The notes under the pieces were generated by a model, which did not search any database, was not told the origin of the DNA, and was given only the letters and a program-made list of their open reading frames with translations. Below, in pieces: positions 1-8,914 of a stretch of DNA of 29,450 nt. Positions within the stretch are counted from its first letter, which is position 1; the number at the start of each line of letters is the position of its first letter. Source of the DNA: Scytonema sp. UIC 10036 (GTDB lineage Bacteria; Cyanobacteriota; Cyanobacteriia; Cyanobacteriales; Nostocaceae); NCBI RefSeq assembly GCF_009725235.1, contig NZ_WJFC01000171.1:1-29450 (forward strand), given 5' to 3'. The translations under genes were made by a program, and so were the position numbers.

Positions 1-221
1 ACATATATGTTTTCAGTATAAATACTGAATTAACTATAAGTTTCATAAATTGTGTATTTTCTCCATATTTGTGGTGGTGTCCTTGAAGAATTTTATTATC
101 TAACAACAGCGTGAAATTCTATACTAATAATTAAAGCTTATTTAAAGCTTGGAGATTGTATTTAAAATTTCTATGAAGTCAACAGAAATTGTGCTCTAAA
201 AGCATTGTTTGTGTTGTGCTC

Positions 222-1481
222 TTATGCCACCCACAACTCCTGGGCAAACCGTACAGCAAGGCTAGCAAGTGGAATGGAAAGCAACGATAGAACAATGTAT
301 CCCCAACGAGGATGATGGCTAAGCAGTATACCAAGTGCTACTGACAGCGATACAATGCCGTAAGCTAGACGGTTTAGGGAAATTGTACTTCCAGAAGCCA
401 GTAGCATACCGATCGCACATAATCCATAAACCAGTGCGATCGCGCTGAGTTCAGTGCGTAAGAGCCAAAATAGATATATTCCTCCAATAATCATCACAAC
501 GTTAGTCAAGGGATCGCCGGCTAACAGCCAAAGTAGTAGCCCCAAGAAAGCAAAGCCGTATCTTACCTTGTTAGCAACTAATTGTTTGCGGAAACGCCAT
601 AATAAGTATCCGATGATGGTAATCATCAAAAATAACAATGGATGCCAAGGGTCTTTTATATAGCCGTACTTCCAATTCATTGAACCAACAGTAATTTGCA
701 TAAACATCTTTAACCAATGCACCCAGTCCAATCCCCATGAAGGACGCCATGCTTTTTGTGCGTGGAGAAATGCCAAAGGATCGTTGTATTTCATTTGACA
801 GTAGAGGCTGAACAAAAATAAACCGCCACCACTGGCTAGACTGGCAATAAAAACTTTGATTCCCCTGCGTTCGAGTACCGCCACCAGCAAAAATGATATC
901 CACAGTGCAATTCCAGTGGGACGCGTTGCTGTGGCTAGAGAACCCCAAAGCACAGTCCAACCGTATTCTTTGTTATCAAAAGCCCGTAAAGCTGCTGTGC
1001 TCAGGAAAAGATATAAACCTTCAGTGTAAATAACTGTACCGAACAAAGACAGGGGAAACCATGCCAAAACAGCAGTTGTCCACCTTGCTGCATTAACCCC
1101 ATGACGCTCGTTTATCCAAGCGTACAAGACTATAAGTGCTCCTAAAAATGCTAGATTATTCACCAACACGCCTGCTATTTGGAAAGGCAAGCCAACAGTC
1201 ATTATTGCCCGAATAGCTAAAGGAAATAATGGAAAAAAAGCAACACTTGCAGATGGCTCTCCATTTTGAGGAGCAGTGTAACCATGAGTTGCGATCGCCG
1301 CATAGTGTCCGCTATCCCAGGCATAAAAAACATCCCAGCTAAATGTGGCTGTCATACCCCCAGGTGGAGATGGAAACAAAGGGGCAATTAACAGCATGAA
1401 CACAGCAATAAATATCCGGCTCGTTAGCCACATTGTTATTGCAAAAAAAAATCCTTGGCTAAAGGTATTTTTGATTTTCAT
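222..1481 (-). CDS. PIG-V-like GT-C mannosyltransferase, integral membrane
   Basis: 419-aa multi-pass membrane protein. It carries the motif WDSGHY at residues 55-60 and FFPLFPL at 82-88, the arrangement seen in the PIG-V family of GT-C glycosyltransferases (GPI mannosyltransferase 2 type), where the aspartate in the first lumenal/periplasmic loop is catalytic. The rest is mostly hydrophobic helices. Such enzymes transfer a sugar from a polyprenyl-phosphate donor; the donor and acceptor here cannot be read from sequence. Its ATG overlaps the stop of the upstream DUF2079 gene by 4 bases (ATGA), implying translational coupling. It is the last gene of a minus-strand cluster that also holds a GT2 enzyme able to make such donors. 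The family call is from motif recognition; the substrate is inferred. Confidence 0.8.
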   Translation of the reverse strand: MKIKNTFSQGFFFAITMWLTSRIFIAVFMLLIAPLFPSPPGGMTATFSWDVFYAWDSGHYAAIATHGYTAPQNGEPSASVAFFPLFPLAIRAIMTVGLPFQIAGVLVNNLAFLGALIVLYAWINERHGVNAARWTTAVLAWFPLSLFGTVIYTEGLYLFLSTAALRAFDNKEYGWTVLWGSLATATRPTGIALWISFLLVAVLERRGIKVFIASLASGGGLFLFSLYCQMKYNDPLAFLHAQKAWRPSWGLDWVHWLKMFMQITVGSMNWKYGYIKDPWHPLLFLMITIIGYLLWRFRKQLVANKVRYGFAFLGLLLWLLAGDPLTNVVMIIGGIYLFWLLRTELSAIALVYGLCAIGMLLASGSTISLNRLAYGIVSLSVALGILLSHHPRWGYIVLSLLSIPLASLAVRFAQELWVA

Positions 1482-2872
1482 TGTATTTTTTTAGAAAATA
1501 AATAAACATCATCGCGCTCGAAATTTAATTTAAATTTTGGAGCGCTTTTGAGTTGATTAACCAAGTTAGAAGCAAACTGTTGATTGCTAGCCCAACCAGG
1601 GTGTCTAACATTAAGCAACACGTATTGAAACTGAGCTAAATCCTTTGGTGGTGAATCAGCATTTGTTAACTGAATAAATTGTCGGTGTGACAAATGTGGA
1701 GAAATTGAAGCTGTCGTGTAAACATTTTCTTTTGATTGAACTTGAGCAACCGCTTCTCGTGTGGCTTGCCAATTATCCACAGATTCTAAATATTTGCCGC
1801 CAAAGTGGGTAAATTTAGCTAAACTTAAAAATGTTATTACAGACCATATAATAATTGCTTTTTGGTTCCGCAGCCATCCTCGATTTGCAGCAAGGCTGGC
1901 AATAATAGCTAACAACAAAAATGGGAGTGCTGGTAGAGAATATTGATGGACTAAATCTTTTTGTGGTTGATAATCAGCTATTAGGTTGAGGGCGACACAT
2001 GGAACGGCTCCTATTAAAGGTTTAAGACTTTGCCAAGACAGTCCCCAAGCAATCGGTACTAAGAGCAAAATTAAATATCCTAAGTTCTCTAAAGAGAAAA
2101 CTTTTCCCAACACAACTCCTGGTTTCAACACCAAATTTTGAGCAATTTCTACAACTGAGTTCCCCAAATAACTGTAACGCCCAACTGCGGCTGCTTCCCT
2201 ACCACTAAAAAAAGGAATCACAATTTGAGAACTGATGAAAAACCAGGCAATACCAGTACTAATAGCAAAAGCACCACAGAAACGCCGCTTCTCAATTAGC
2301 AGTAGCCAAACACCCATAGCTGCTACTGTAAGTGATAGGACGGCTTTGCATCCTAAAATAAAGACAATGCCGAAACAAAACCACCCAATCTTACCCTGTT
2401 TTGCCCACCATACTGCTGCTAATATCAAGGGAAGAGCCATGACTTCTGGGTGGAAATCAAATAAATTGATATTGTAAACGAGTGGGTACAGTAAATACAC
2501 AGCTACCATTGCTATCGATTGCCGCTCTGTTAATTTAGCTTCTTGTGCCAAATACCAAGTCGGCAAAGCACCAATCGCTAAAGCTATTGCCTGTACAGCA
2601 AATAACCAGTAAACGCTGGGATAAATTTTGTATAGCAAAGCCAAGGGATAGAAAACAAAAGCAGCGTGATCCCCAAGAATGTGATAACCCATGAAAGAAG
2701 AAATGGGCGGTTGACCTTGACTAATCAAGTAAACTGCCTGGTCAAAAATTCCTAAATCAAAAGCAGTTGATTGAAAGAGGATGTGTCGTAAACTGCTAGA
2801 CCCAAAGAGAACAACAGCACTAACACCAATCATCCAAACAACTGTACCGGGAATTATTACTTTTGTTTTCAT
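1478..2872 (-). CDS. DUF2079 family membrane protein
   Basis: 464-aa polytopic membrane protein. Near the N-terminus it has FDLGIFDQ at residues 38-45 and GDHAAF at 67-72, the signature of DUF2079, a family with GT-C-like topology found beside glycosyltransferases. About ten hydrophobic segments follow, and a soluble tail of roughly 100 residues closes the protein. The gene starts with ATG directly against a TTAGTGG-type repeat that fills the 36-base gap to the upstream GT2 gene, so no Shine-Dalgarno sequence is visible. Its stop overlaps the PIG-V-like gene start. A role in transferring a lipid-linked sugar is plausible from topology and neighbours but unproven. Confidence 0.8.
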   Translation of the reverse strand: MKTKVIIPGTVVWMIGVSAVVLFGSSSLRHILFQSTAFDLGIFDQAVYLISQGQPPISSFMGYHILGDHAAFVFYPLALLYKIYPSVYWLFAVQAIALAIGALPTWYLAQEAKLTERQSIAMVAVYLLYPLVYNINLFDFHPEVMALPLILAAVWWAKQGKIGWFCFGIVFILGCKAVLSLTVAAMGVWLLLIEKRRFCGAFAISTGIAWFFISSQIVIPFFSGREAAAVGRYSYLGNSVVEIAQNLVLKPGVVLGKVFSLENLGYLILLLVPIAWGLSWQSLKPLIGAVPCVALNLIADYQPQKDLVHQYSLPALPFLLLAIIASLAANRGWLRNQKAIIIWSVITFLSLAKFTHFGGKYLESVDNWQATREAVAQVQSKENVYTTASISPHLSHRQFIQLTNADSPPKDLAQFQYVLLNVRHPGWASNQQFASNLVNQLKSAPKFKLNFERDDVYLFSKKIQ

Positions 2873-2915
2873 GTTAGTGGTTGATGGTTAGCGGTTGGTG
2901 GTTGATGGTTAGTGT
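2873..2915. repeat. TTAGTGG/TTGATGG heptamers filling an operon gap
   Basis: Imperfect heptamer units occupy the whole 36-base gap between the GT2 and DUF2079 genes. They supply the GT2 stop codon and abut the DUF2079 ATG. Confidence 0.8.
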
Positions 2916-3889
2916 TTATTACTCACTGTTTGTGCTTTAAGTACCGACGATTGAGAAACCCCCCCTGTTTCTTTTAAGGTATAAATAGGACGCCCTTTCA
3001 CTTCTTCATAGATACGACCAATGTACTCTCCAAGAATACCAATACAGAATAATTGGACAGATCCGATAAAGAAGAGCGCAATGGTAATCAAGGTAAAACC
3101 CATTAATGGAGTCGCCCGATCGAATAAGCGCCAGTAAAGCACGAGGAATATCATAAGTACGGCAGCACCTGCTGACAATAAACCCAAGTAGGTTGCTAAC
3201 CGCAGGGGAACTCTTGACAAAGAAATAATTCCGTTCAGTGCTAACGCCCAAGATTTACCAAAGGTATACTTGACTTTTCCTGCATAACGAGGCTCTCTTT
3301 CAAAGTAAACAGCGGTTTGGCGAAACCCTACCCAAGCTCTTAAACCGCGAATGTAGCGGTTGCGTTCTGGCATAGTGTTCAGGACATCGACAACTTGCCT
3401 ATCCATCAAGCAAAAATCCCCCGTATCCGGTGGTATGTCTACATCAGACAACCGTTGGAGAATGCGATAAAAAGCAAAAGCAGTAAAGCGTTTTAGCCAA
3501 CTTTCTTGTTTGCGAGATATCCGTTGGGCATACACGACTTGGTAACCTTGTCGCCATTTTTCAATCATGGACAAAATCAGTTCGGGTGGATCTTGTAAAT
3601 CGGCATCCATGACGATCGCAATCCTACCCTGAACGAAGTTCAAACCTGCTGTGACTGCGATTTGATGACCAAAATTTCTCGCTAAGCTCAAGTATCGTAT
3701 CCGACTATCGCTTATGTGGAGATCGCGTATCAGAAACAGCGAGCGATCGCGACTCCCATCATCTACTAATATCACCTCTGTTTCCCCGTCTAATTGCTTC
3801 ATCACGTGACACAGGCGACGGTACATCTCAGCAATATTTTCTTCTTCGTTATATATCGGTATAACTATGGAGTATATTGGGTGAATCAC
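2909..3889 (-). CDS. Glycosyltransferase family 2, dolichyl/polyprenyl-phosphate sugar synthase type
   Basis: 326-aa GT2 enzyme. It has a GT-A domain with [13 protein letters not shown] near the start, VDDGS around residue 43, and the metal-binding DADLQDPPE. Two C-terminal membrane helices lie at about residues 227-255 and 260-290, followed by a cytoplasmic [11 protein letters not shown] motif. This is the layout of DPMS/GtrB/ArnC-like enzymes that load a sugar from a nucleotide donor onto polyprenyl phosphate. It starts at GTG. The last codon and stop (CAC TAA) lie inside a TTAGTG repeat, so the extreme C-terminus may have been altered by repeat growth. It lies upstream of two GT-C-like membrane proteins that could use its product. 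Confidence 0.88.
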   Translation of the reverse strand: MIHPIYSIVIPIYNEEENIAEMYRRLCHVMKQLDGETEVILVDDGSRDRSLFLIRDLHISDSRIRYLSLARNFGHQIAVTAGLNFVQGRIAIVMDADLQDPPELILSMIEKWRQGYQVVYAQRISRKQESWLKRFTAFAFYRILQRLSDVDIPPDTGDFCLMDRQVVDVLNTMPERNRYIRGLRAWVGFRQTAVYFEREPRYAGKVKYTFGKSWALALNGIISLSRVPLRLATYLGLLSAGAAVLMIFLVLYWRLFDRATPLMGFTLITIALFFIGSVQLFCIGILGEYIGRIYEEVKGRPIYTLKETGGVSQSSVLKAQTVSNKH

Positions 3890-3915
3890 AGCTATAGCGG
3901 TTCTCTCTGTAAGAA

Positions 3916-3955
3916 TAGGGGTTAGGGGGTAGGGGTTAGGGGGTAGGGGTTAGGG
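3916..3955. repeat. GGGGTTA tandem repeat
   Basis: Alternating TAGGGGT/TAGGGGG units. An inverted relative occupies 4059-4092, so the two flank the gap between the methyltransferase and GT2 genes. Confidence 0.8.
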
Positions 3956-4058
3956 AATAGGACAAATGCTTATTAAATAACTAAGCATCATACAGGGCAT
4001 ATTGCAAGCAAAATCACTAGAGTAAACCATGAAAGCAAGTGCATAAGTCTGAGACAGT

Positions 4059-4092
4059 CCCTAGCCCCTAACCCCTAATCTCTAACCCCTAG
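4059..4092. repeat. CCCCTAA repeat at the methyltransferase 3' end
   Basis: Units CCCTAGC, CCCTAAC, CCCTAAT, CTCTAAC, CCCTAGT. They provide the TAG stop of the methyltransferase gene and are inverted relative to 3916-3955. Confidence 0.8.
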
Positions 4093-4829
4093 TCTGTTTT
4101 CTGTGCTAAAAGCACAATAGATACACCAAACGGTAAGCTAAACCGACTCAGTAAATAGCGTTCGCTTGCAAACAAAAGACTCAAAAACCGATTCACAGGT
4201 TTCGATGGCAAAGCTATGTCACTGCTAGCAACAGAATTGCTTTCCAAGCGGAACAACTTCCGCAAGCCACGAACAAGAGCAACAATAGGGAATAAAAAAG
4301 TATTGAAGTAGCTGGCATAATGTACTGTAAAACCAGCTTTTCTGAGGAGTTGATTCAAAGCCCTTAACACGTAACGACGTTTGTGATGGTTAATTTCATC
4401 ATGCTGGCTCCATAAAAATTGGTAGGCAGGAACTGTCACTAACAACCAACCACCTAGCTTAAGCCTCGAACGCAATGCTAATAAAGCTGCTTTATCATCA
4501 TCTATATGTTCCAAGACATCAAGTATAACAATAAGATCGTATTTCTCTGTAAAAGGAATATTATTTGGCAAACTTCCCAACTGAACCTGGGTGACTTGAC
4601 GCTCGTTGGCGATTGCACACGCAACTTCATCTAACTCCATTGCTGACACTTGACCGTGTCGAGCCAGCATACTCAAGTTACCACCCGTACCGCACCCAGC
4701 TTCTAAAATTTTGGGATTTTTTGGCAAAGTGAGTTTGCGAATCATCAGATCGACGATCGCACGGCGACCAACAAACCACCAATGCTTTTCTTCAACAGAG
4801 GCATACTGAAGATAAAAATTTTTGTCCAT
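4089..4829 (-). CDS. Class I SAM-dependent methyltransferase
   Basis: 246 aa. The SAM-binding motif I, ILEAGCGTGG, is at residues 41-50. An acidic residue ending strand 2 follows (AMELDE), then motif IV-like VILDVLEHIDDD, and a post-motif region with HHKRRY, common in methyltransferases linked to surface polysaccharide or lipid glycosylation clusters. There is no signal peptide. It starts at ATG. The TAG stop falls in a CCCCTAA-type repeat. A 199-base repeat-bearing gap separates it from the downstream GT2 gene on the same strand, so co-transcription is possible but not certain. The substrate cannot be deduced. Confidence 0.85.
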   Translation of the reverse strand: MDKNFYLQYASVEEKHWWFVGRRAIVDLMIRKLTLPKNPKILEAGCGTGGNLSMLARHGQVSAMELDEVACAIANERQVTQVQLGSLPNNIPFTEKYDLIVILDVLEHIDDDKAALLALRSRLKLGGWLLVTVPAYQFLWSQHDEINHHKRRYVLRALNQLLRKAGFTVHYASYFNTFLFPIVALVRGLRKLFRLESNSVASSDIALPSKPVNRFLSLLFASERYLLSRFSLPFGVSIVLLAQKTD

Positions 4830-4954
4830 AAATATAAATTGTCATTGGTCATTTGTCATTAATCATTTGTTATGAGTAAGGATTTTAGTGATATTTACAT
4901 TTTGTAACATAGTTCTGTGTATTTCCGTTTAGCCACTTATTCAAATTAGAACAC

Positions 4955-5007
4955 AGAGGCTCCGCCTCTTGGAAGGTATTTCCATACTCTGCACGGGAAC
5001 GAGAAAC
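4955..5007. repeat. Degenerate intergenic hairpin element ending GGGAACGAGAA
   Basis: A small stem (AGAGGC/GCCTCT, 4955-4969) is followed by a spacer and GGGAACGAGAAA. It shares its layout and its 3' tail with the better-preserved element at 16571-16626, so both probably belong to one dispersed intergenic repeat family. Confidence 0.5.
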
Positions 5008-5013
5008 GCGATA

Positions 5014-5057
5014 AATGACACGCTTACCAATGACAAATGACACGCTTACCAATGACA
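5014..5057. repeat. Two tandem copies of a 22-bp unit upstream of dxr
   Basis: The unit AATGACACGCTTACCAATGA plus two bases occurs twice head to tail (5014-5035 and 5036-5057). It creates the spurious in-frame ATG at 5037. The repeat lies within the dxr leader region. Confidence 0.85.
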
Positions 5058-5099
5058 AATAACTATATAGTATTGTTGTTTGTCGATCCCGAAATAATT

Positions 5100-6296
5100 G
5101 TGAAAGCAATAACACTTCTTGGTTCCACTGGCTCGATTGGTACCCAAACTCTAGACATAGTAGCTCAGTCAAGCGATCGCTTTCGGATTGTTGGACTTGC
5201 TGCTGGGAATAACGTAGAGCTATTAGCTTCTCAAATCCGGCAATTTCGACCCAGCATAGTAGCCCTATGTGCAGTAGAGAAATTACCAGCACTGAAAGAA
5301 GCAATCAAAGATATCGATCCCCAACCCATTTTACTTGCAGGGGAGGCTGGAGTTATTGAGGTTGCCAGATATGGTGAAGCCCAAACAGTCGTTACGGGTA
5401 TTGTTGGTTGTGCGGGTTTGTTACCGACGATAGCAGCAATTGAAGCTGGCAAAGATATTGCCTTGGCAAATAAAGAAACACTGATTGCTGGTGGTCCTGT
5501 CGTTTTACCCCTGATTGAAAAACATGGTGTAAAATTGCTACCTGCTGATTCAGAGCATTCGGCTATTTTTCAGTGTTTGCAAGGGGTTCCCAAAGATGGT
5601 TTGAAGAAAATTTTACTGACTGCTTCTGGCGGTGCTTTCCGTGATTGGGAAGTGGAAAAGTTAGCAGAGGTAACGGTTGCTGATGCTCTTAAGCATCCCA
5701 ATTGGACAATGGGGCGGAAAATCACTGTAGACTCTGCCACTTTAATGAATAAAGGGTTGGAAGTTATTGAAGCGCACTTCCTCTTCGGCTTGGATTACAA
5801 AGACATCGAAATTGTAATTCATCCCCAAAGTATCATTCACTCATTGATCGAACTGCAAGATACTTCTGTCTTAGCTCAATTGGGTTGGCCCGATATGCGC
5901 TTACCCATACTTTATGCTTTGTCCTGGCCCGATCGCATTTACACGAATTGGGAACGCTTGGATTTAGTGAAAGTTGGCAGTTTAACCTTCAAAGAACCCG
6001 ATCACCAGAAGTACCCTTGTATGAAGTTAGCATACGCTGTAGGTCGTGCTGGTGGTTCAATGCCAGCTGTCTTAAATGCGGCAAATGAGCAAGCGGTAGC
6101 TTTATTTCTAGAAGAAAAAATCCGATTTCTAGATATTCCTTGGTGTATTGAATGGGTTTGCGAGCGCCACTCAAAAGATAACCGTTCAAATCCCTCTTTA
6201 GATGACATTATGGCTGCAGACCGGTGGGCAAGACAGGAAGTTTTAACAGCAACAGAAAACTTGAAATCTCGTTCTCAGATTATTTCTGCACGATAA
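5100..6296 (+). CDS. dxr: 1-deoxy-D-xylulose 5-phosphate reductoisomerase
   Basis: NADPH-dependent enzyme that converts DXP to 2-C-methyl-D-erythritol 4-phosphate, the committed step of the MEP isoprenoid pathway. Starting at GTG 5100 gives 398 aa, the usual family length. NADPH-binding [10 protein letters not shown] begins at residue 8. The metal and substrate motifs are present: [35 protein letters not shown] and HPQSIIHS. An in-frame ATG lies at 5037, but the extra 21 residues would be encoded by a 22-bp tandem repeat and do not look like Dxr, so the GTG start is preferred. A hairpin follows the stop. It stands alone between divergent and unrelated neighbours. Confidence 0.96.
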   Translation: MKAITLLGSTGSIGTQTLDIVAQSSDRFRIVGLAAGNNVELLASQIRQFRPSIVALCAVEKLPALKEAIKDIDPQPILLAGEAGVIEVARYGEAQTVVTGIVGCAGLLPTIAAIEAGKDIALANKETLIAGGPVVLPLIEKHGVKLLPADSEHSAIFQCLQGVPKDGLKKILLTASGGAFRDWEVEKLAEVTVADALKHPNWTMGRKITVDSATLMNKGLEVIEAHFLFGLDYKDIEIVIHPQSIIHSLIELQDTSVLAQLGWPDMRLPILYALSWPDRIYTNWERLDLVKVGSLTFKEPDHQKYPCMKLAYAVGRAGGSMPAVLNAANEQAVALFLEEKIRFLDIPWCIEWVCERHSKDNRSNPSLDDIMAADRWARQEVLTATENLKSRSQIISAR

Positions 6297-6321
6297 CTTT
6301 ATCAAATTAAATAAATTAAAT

Positions 6322-6358
6322 GTCAAAAGTAAAAGCATTTTTGCTCTTTACTTTTGAC
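6322..6358 (+). terminator. Hairpin downstream of dxr
   Basis: Perfect 12-bp stem (GTCAAAAGTAAA at 6322-6333 with its complement at 6347-6358) with a further AGCA/TGCT pairing inside the loop, 26 bases after the dxr stop. The following DNA is only moderately T-rich, so this is a probable transcript end or 3'-stability hairpin. Confidence 0.5.
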
Positions 6359-6829
6359 TTTTGAAGACTGACTTTAATTAGCTTCTACCTGAAGATACAG
6401 TACCTGAGGTTGTGCTTCTCAATGATACCCATTTGAAAAAAGAATGCGATACACGAATTCGGTATTTTACTTAAGGCTTTACGCCCCTTCGCTTTCTGAA
6501 TCCAAAAGAAAGGCAATACCCCTATAAAGCAACCAACAATAACAATATGTATTCTGTTAGAAACTTTTATATTTGGTACTGAATAATACTGTTTTACAGC
6601 CACTTATCAGAGTGTGGCATCCTGAAAAATACTGAATTTTGGTATGACGATTATAGAAAATACTATCCCCAAACTATCATAACTTCTATAGCATCCATTT
6701 AAGCAAGTCAATAAAAGTTACCATTTTTTTTTGAAAAAAGTATCTACAACTTACTCAATTTTTGATTTTTTTGTTGTATATTAAGCAGAGAACAATTACA
6801 AAACTCAAAATAAGCCCATAACGCGCTAC

Positions 6830-6875
6830 GGCGCAACGCCTTGCAAACTTCTGTAGGGACGCAAGGCGTTGTGCC
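6830..6875. repeat. Intergenic palindromic element (GCAACGCC/GGCGTTG)
   Basis: Two 15-base arms (6830-6844 and 6861-6875) pair with one G-U wobble around a 16-base loop containing TGTAGGGAC. A shorter relative occurs at 7987-8010. Confidence 0.65.
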
Positions 6876-7005
6876 CCTACGAACCACTAACAATCTTCAT
6901 AAAGAATATGAGAGTGTTACATTTGTAATTGTTACGAAAGTCCGGCTTTTCTTTGTCAATTTACACATTTGTTCATCAGGGTTATCAAAAAGGAGTAGTG
7001 TGTCT

Positions 7006-7206
7006 ATGATTGCTACACTGCTTGTAGCTTGGATTGTCTTTACAATCTTAGTTAAAGCTATGAAAACAACGGCGAATACTGCATTTATTGTTGCTGTCAG
7101 CATTGTTTTATTAGAAGCGGGTTTTGGTATTAGTCCTCCAGATATCTGGAACTCTGTCATGAATTTGCCCAAATCCACACAATCAGTAACCAGTGGTGAC
7201 CAGTGA
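7006..7206 (+). CDS. Small hydrophobic membrane protein, unknown function
   Basis: 66 aa from ATG 7006, preceded by AGGAG at 6991-6995 (10 bases upstream). That site decides the start over longer frames reaching back to 6841. Two hydrophobic segments (about residues 2-15 and 22-40) suggest a hairpin in the membrane, followed by GISPPDIWNSVMNLPKS. The last ten residues (STQSVTSGDQ) and the TGA stop are encoded by a GACCAGTGACCAG tandem repeat, so the native C-terminus was probably a little different. Small proteins of this look are common in filamentous cyanobacteria; I do not recognise a named family. Confidence 0.65.
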   Translation: MIATLLVAWIVFTILVKAMKTTANTAFIVAVSIVLLEAGFGISPPDIWNSVMNLPKSTQSVTSGDQ

Positions 7207-7340
7207 CCAGCGCTCGCCTGACCAGTGACCAGTAATCAGCTGTATTCACCACTATATTGTTATGAAAAAGAAAGAAATTACATTCAAGCATGGGGGCTAA
7301 TTCTTCACTGGTCACTAGTTATTGGTTACTGGTCAGGTGA
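7184..7340. repeat. CCAGTGA tandem heptamers, two inverted arms
   Basis: A left arm (7184-7239) of CCAGTGA units and a right arm (7306-7340) of the complementary GGTCACT/GGTTACT type flank about 65 bases. The array overlaps the 3' end of the 66-aa gene and reaches the 3' end of the convergent thioesterase gene, so it could fold as a two-way terminator. Confidence 0.75.
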
Positions 7341-7341
7341 T

Positions 7342-7845
7342 TCACTTTATTGATGCAGAAAGGCGTGCTAAAACGTCCTGGACGGCAACTGGTAATTGAC
7401 GCAAGGCTTTACCTCTTTCACGATCCACTGCCACTAAAGTCACTTTTGCAGTTACGTATAATTCTTGCCTATCTGGTGATTCAATTGCATAATCCCAGTT
7501 AATGCGAACTCCTGTGACTTCAGCCATGCGCGTTCTAACAACTGCTGGCATACCTAATTGAATAGAACGGTGATAGCGTACTGACAACTCTACAACGGGT
7601 AAATCACAGCCCAAGACTACAAGTTCTGCGTAATCAACGCCAATTGCTCGCAAGCACTCTACACGTGCTTCTTCCATCCAAGCTATGTAAGTACCGTGCC
7701 AAACAATACCTGCGTAGTCAGTATGGTGCGGTTGAACTCTCACTGGATATTCAAACCAGTTTTCCGACTCTTGATTTGATAATTTGTCAAGAGCACTTGT
7801 GGGAGGAAGTTGTGGCTGATTTAGCGTTTCTTCTGACATTTTCAA
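7342..7845 (-). CDS. Hotdog-fold acyl-CoA thioesterase (4-hydroxybenzoyl-CoA thioesterase / YbgC type)
   Basis: 167 aa. The family motif HTDYAGIVWHGTYIAWMEEA spans residues 41-60, with the catalytic aspartate at 43, followed by hotdog strands such as VVELSVRYHRSIQLG and VRINWDYAI. The core is preceded by about 30 hydrophilic residues not usual in this roughly 135-aa family; a second ATG two codons in would change little. It hydrolyses an acyl- or aroyl-CoA thioester. The cyanobacterial DHNA-CoA thioesterase of phylloquinone synthesis belongs to the same superfamily, but I cannot assign this copy to it. It is convergent with the 66-aa gene and has no operon partner. Confidence 0.85.
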   Translation of the reverse strand: MKMSEETLNQPQLPPTSALDKLSNQESENWFEYPVRVQPHHTDYAGIVWHGTYIAWMEEARVECLRAIGVDYAELVVLGCDLPVVELSVRYHRSIQLGMPAVVRTRMAEVTGVRINWDYAIESPDRQELYVTAKVTLVAVDRERGKALRQLPVAVQDVLARLSASIK

Positions 7846-8572
7846 AACTTAAGAGACTGCCTCATTTGACATAACATAAAATTTGTACAACTTGTGCAAA
7901 GATTCTTTGAAGAAATAGGGCAGATAGCAGAGAATTGAAGTTTTGATCGTATTTCTCTTCATTTATATGAACCATAGTATCGCTATAGGGGCGCAGTGTC
8001 TTGCGCCCTTAGAGTACGATCTGGTAACTGGAAAATTGCTGTAAGCCGTGATATAGATCGATCCCCAAGTCACAGTAAAATAGTTGAAACGAAAAGGGAT
8101 CGAACGTTCATAACAAGTTTGGCTTCAAAAGGCACTGCAGAGATTACTGCAAGAGCTGACTAATTGAGTAGGTACACCTAAAGAAAAATCGGTAGATTAA
8201 TGTCTGATAATATACCTTATGCTTTCTGACTTTTGCAAGCAGTCTGGGAATTTGAGGAAATGGAGAGGAAACTTTTGATTGTAGTTGCTAAATGCAAAAA
8301 CAATTGCTAAATCTTCTACTGTTTCAGTACGAGCTGCTAACAGTAGCTGGACCCAATTGTTAATGAGTGCATATTGCACTCTCATTGATTATCCAAACAA
8401 ATTTCACAATAGCAAGTAAAAACGACACGAGCGCCAAACCTTTGAGAGGTAGCCTCATTTTGATGGCTAAGAGCTAATCGCTAATGACTAATAGTCAACA
8501 ATCGAGCGCTGACCGTTTTTCAGGGAAAGCAATTAGCAATCAGCAATGAGCTTTTTAGCAATTTTCAATTTA
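7846..8572. other. Intergenic stretch without a clear gene
   Basis: It contains a small hairpin of the AGGGGCGCA/TGCGCCCTT type (7987-8010). A 62-codon minus-strand frame (8197-8385) lacks recognisable features and is not called. Around 8465-8550 there are loose AGCTAATCGCTAATGACTAATAG-like repeats. Nothing else is supported. Confidence 0.45.
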
Positions 8573-8914
8573 TTAACGCTTAGCTAGAGTTTTAGTTGCA
8601 ACAGGTTGTTGCACGGGATGCTTGACAATATTGGCAAGTTCCTGTAACTGGTTTACTGCTTCTGCGCCTTCTAGTTTCATCAATTCGCGATCGTCCCGCA
8701 TCTCAGTCCAAGTGATCCCGTAGTCGGAAACCAAAAATCGGATGAGGTGATTTTCTCCTAAGCTGACCATAAACGAAGCACTGTTCATTTGGTCGCCACA
8801 AGTATAGCAGGATGCTGGATATCCCCGCCTCTCTAGCACGATTGCTAAAGCTTGCAGGTTCATCACTAAGTCCTGGACAAATTGCCGATGTTGTTGTGCT
8901 AATCTGAGAAACAC
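8573..8914 (-). CDS. DUF1815-like cyanobacterial protein
   Basis: 113 aa, soluble, no signal or membrane segment. It starts at GTG 8914, set by a perfect AGGAGG Shine-Dalgarno sequence six bases upstream (8921-8926 on the plus strand). The sequence has an N-terminal helix (residues 1-30), a CYTCGDQ segment with two cysteines near residues 41-44, then SASFMVSLGENHLIRFLVSDYG and an acidic EMRDDRELM. Length and sequence match my recollection of DUF1815, a family confined to cyanobacteria and without known function. The C-terminal tail (HPVQQPVATKTLAKR) looks disordered. It is a single-gene unit. Confidence 0.65.
   Translation of the reverse strand: MFLRLAQQHRQFVQDLVMNLQALAIVLERRGYPASCYTCGDQMNSASFMVSLGENHLIRFLVSDYGITWTEMRDDRELMKLEGAEAVNQLQELANIVKHPVQQPVATKTLAKR

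Larger units (their letters stand above)
6297..7005. other. Gene-poor stretch after dxr
   Basis: About 700 AT-rich bases. They hold the post-dxr hairpin and a strong hairpin at 6830-6875 (GGCGCAACGCCTTGC paired with 6861-6875, one G-U pair), which belongs to the common GGCGCAAGGC-type cyanobacterial intergenic repeats. A 72-codon minus-strand frame (6385-6603) begins with GTG, has no relatives I recognise and is not called. The promoter of the downstream small gene is presumably here, but I cannot place it. Confidence 0.5.

Noticed and set aside
3916..3955. Telomere-like GGGGTTA repeat
   Set aside because: It is short, internal and one of several heptamer families here; no reason to infer a replicon end.
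4885..5304. 139-codon minus-strand frame overlapping the dxr start
   Set aside because: It crosses the dxr coding region and intergenic repeats, and shows no family features.
6385..6603. 72-codon minus-strand frame with a hydrophobic stretch
   Set aside because: GTG start, no Shine-Dalgarno sequence, no recognisable relatives; AT-rich DNA produces such hydrophobic frames by chance.
8197..8385. 62-codon minus-strand frame
   Set aside because: No ribosome site or recognisable motif; could be an old gene fragment but cannot be supported.
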